Origin: CAYMLL01 sp964390645
GTDB lineage: Bacteria; Planctomycetota; UBA8108
Reading direction: 5' to 3'
NCBI GenBank assembly: GCA_964390645.1
Contig: CAYMLL010000380.1
Span: 1 to 6,347 of the forward strand
Length of the DNA stretch: 6,347 bases
The translations under genes were made by a program, and so were the position numbers. The notes below the pieces were generated by a model. That model was not told the DNA's origin, ran no database searches, and saw only the letters and a list, made by a program, of their open reading frames with translations. Of the stretch, positions 4,646 through 6,347 are shown piece after piece (the stretch's first letter is position 1; each line of letters begins with the position of its first letter).

Positions 4646-6347
4646 ACTCGACGATCACGAACTCACAGGCGTTGAAGAGAGCACGGCAGAGTGCCTCGAG
4701 CCCGTGGTCTCGAACCAGATCCGAGGCCGAATCGGCATCCTCCGCGTCGGGGAGCCTCGAGAACGCGAGCCGGAACGCTTCCCGTACCTGCGCCTCCGGC
4801 TTCTCTCCCGCTTCCGTCCTGACCCGTGCGGCGAAGTGCTTCGCCATCCGGATGACGAACGCGTTGTTGAGCAGGCTGAGCGCCTGAAGCGGTGTCGTCG
4901 TCACCGAACGGCGAGGAGCCGCGCCGGACGGATCCGGGCAGTCGAAGGTGTCGAGAAGCGAGCTTCGCTGTCCGCGAGGGCTGAAGCGATACACCGTCCG
5001 ACGGCTCAAGTCGGGGTTCTCGGAGTCGAACGGCGTGTAGTACATCGTGCCGTTGTAGTTCCGCAGCCGGACGTCGCGAAAGCCCGGACCGCCGCGCTTC
5101 TCGTTGAAGGTGCCGCTGACCGTGAGCATGGCATCGCGCAGCGCTTCGGCCTCGATACGTCGCGGAACCATGCGCCAGAGCAAGCGGTTGTCCGCATCGA
5201 CCGAGTGCGCCTTGCCCGAGAAGCTGGACGACTGCCGGAACGCCTTCGAGGTGAGGATCAGTCGGTGGAGCGTCTTGACCCGGTATCCCGACGCGACAAA
5301 CTCGCTCGCCAGCCAGTCCAGCAGCTCCGGATGGCTCGGCCGGTCGCCGTTGGCTCCGAAGTCGCTCGGCGTCGACACGATCCCCGTGCCGAAGTGGTAG
5401 TGCCAGATGCGATTGACAGCGACGCGAGGGAAGAGGGGGTTATCCTTCGACGTCACCCACTCGGCGAGCTTGCGGCGACGCTGAGCGTCCGGCGAGTCAT
5501 GCTTCAATCCGAGGTCGCTCGACAGGGAGGTGAGCGCCGCCACGGCGCCCGGGACCACGACGTCGCCGATGTCGTTGACGTCACCACGCCGCAGAAAGTG
5601 TCTCTTGCCGGGGTTCCTCGGCGTGACGCTGTAGATCTTGCCCGCCCTCCTGCGATCGAGAGCGCTGCGCTCGCTGCGAACTCCGGCCAGCTCTGCAGCC
5701 AGCTCCTTGCGGCGCTCGCTGTCCGCCGGCTCCAGCTGCGCGAGGATCTCCGCTTCCGACACCCAGTCGGTGGCACGGCCTGCCGACACCGCGATGGCGC
5801 CCGGATCGAGCGCTCGATCGTAGAGGTTGGCGCGCAGAATACGCCCTTTGAGCATGCGTCCCCGACCGGCGGGCGAGTGGCGCAGGCCAAAGACCACCTC
5901 CGACTTGCCGGGCGCGAAGCCCTGCAGGCCGGTCCTGTACGGGTCGCCGTAGGGCTCCCCCTCCCGGAAGCCCTGGATGGTACCGTCATCGCGGTAAACG
6001 ATGGCGACGTGGACCGGTCGCTTCTCGGCTTCGCTCTCCGCGGGACCGCTGAAGGACTTCCAGCGCACGAAGCCGTTGCTTCCCGCCATCCACTGCCGAT
6101 CCTGCTTCTCGCCGAAGACGATCGAGTCGAAGACGCCGCCCCCCGGTGTCTGCAAGCCGATGACACCGCCGCCACGCTGCGCGAGCCCGTCGATCACGAC
6201 CCACGCCTCGAGCGTCTTCTCGCCGAGCTCCTTGCCGACCGCGGCGGTGATGACGTGGTCGTCCTCACCGTCGAGGACGAGCGCGCCGTTCTCGATGCGA
6301 GCCCCACCCACGGACCGCCCGTGCAGGTTGCCGACGCTGTCCTTCAG
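4644..6347 (-). CDS. LamG and DUF1553 (PSD1) domain protein, N-terminus beyond window
   Basis: 567 residues are visible and the frame is open to the window edge. The GTG at 6309-6311 is internal, because the 12 codons before it continue the same domain (LKDSVGNLHGRS). Visible residues about 1-190 are a concanavalin-like LamG domain: GGARIENGALVLDGEDDHV, EKTLEAWV, and RILRANLYDRALDPGAIA at its end. Residues about 195-235 are a charged, Glu/Arg/Ala-rich helix, probably coiled coil. From about 235 to the end is PSD1 (DUF1553): HFLRRGDVNDIGDVVVPG, AVNRIWHYHFGTGIVSTPSD, SHPELLDWLA, RRIEAEALRDAML and TPLQALSLLNN. In planctomycetes the full protein usually begins with a signal peptide, a cytochrome-like PSCyt1 domain and DUF1549; these would lie past 6347 and cannot be confirmed. 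LamG suggests carbohydrate or other ligand binding. The first gene of the visible operon; DUF1501 follows after 15 bases. Confidence 0.95.
   Translation of the reverse strand: MKDSVGNLHGRSVGGARIENGALVLDGEDDHVITAAVGKELGEKTLEAWVVIDGLAQRGGGVIGLQTPGGGVFDSIVFGEKQDRQWMAGSNGFVRWKSFSGPAESEAEKRPVHVAIVYRDDGTIQGFREGEPYGDPYRTGLQGFAPGKSEVVFGLRHSPAGRGRMLKGRILRANLYDRALDPGAIAVSAGRATDWVSEAEILAQLEPADSERRKELAAELAGVRSERSALDRRRAGKIYSVTPRNPGKRHFLRRGDVNDIGDVVVPGAVAALTSLSSDLGLKHDSPDAQRRRKLAEWVTSKDNPLFPRVAVNRIWHYHFGTGIVSTPSDFGANGDRPSHPELLDWLASEFVASGYRVKTLHRLILTSKAFRQSSSFSGKAHSVDADNRLLWRMVPRRIEAEALRDAMLTVSGTFNEKRGGPGFRDVRLRNYNGTMYYTPFDSENPDLSRRTVYRFSPRGQRSSLLDTFDCPDPSGAAPRRSVTTTPLQALSLLNNAFVIRMAKHFAARVRTEAGEKPEAQVREAFRLAFSRLPDAEDADSASDLVRDHGLEALCRALFNACEFVIVE

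Noticed and set aside
6309..6311. GTG as the start of the LamG-PSD1 protein
   Set aside because: The twelve codons before it up to the window edge remain open and continue LamG-like sequence, so the gene begins outside the window.

Overview
The window looks like part of a GC-rich Planctomycetota genome, or a close PVC-group relative, probably assembled from a metagenome. The lineage call rests on gene content: a LamG + DUF1553 (PSD1) protein followed at once by a DUF1501 protein on the minus strand, with a secreted ThuA-like protein nearby. This combination is greatly expanded in planctomycetes. A run of 10 N at 1845-1854 marks a scaffold join, so the gap's true length is unknown.

Layout. 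Positions 1-276 hold no convincing gene, only a relatively AT-rich stretch, a weak promoter-like pair and a 17-bp tandem repeat (134-174). Positions 277-843 form one open frame that appears to be a chimera: the N-terminal helix-turn-helix part of an integrase-type transposase, joined in frame to the middle of a PA14-like domain. Its stop overlaps the start of a secreted ThuA-domain protein (840 to the gap, C-terminus missing) in an ATGA arrangement. After the gap, still on the plus strand, lies the body of an uncharacterised, probably secreted or lipid-anchored protein (1856-2671), with a calcium-loop-like DxDxDG segment and an EExxH motif.

Positions 2672-3188 separate the plus-strand genes from two convergent minus-strand genes. 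They contain what I read as a decayed, frameshifted relic of an alpha/beta-hydrolase-domain protein on the minus strand (about 2826-3058), plus two hairpin-capable GC-rich inverted repeats. Positions 3189-6347 (minus strand) are a tight two-gene operon: the 5'-truncated LamG-PSD1 gene upstream, then 15 bases, then a complete DUF1501 gene.

How the genes may work together. PSD1/DUF1501 pairs are exported proteins found next to each other in planctomycetes and are suspected, not proven, to act on complex sugars or other polymers. ThuA-like proteins are linked to sugar metabolism by homology. A shared role in polymer or sugar use is therefore reasonable but is inference. The two relics, one on each side of the ThuA/unknown-protein block, suggest that this block has been rearranged. 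I see no RNA gene, CRISPR array, intact insertion sequence or defence system.
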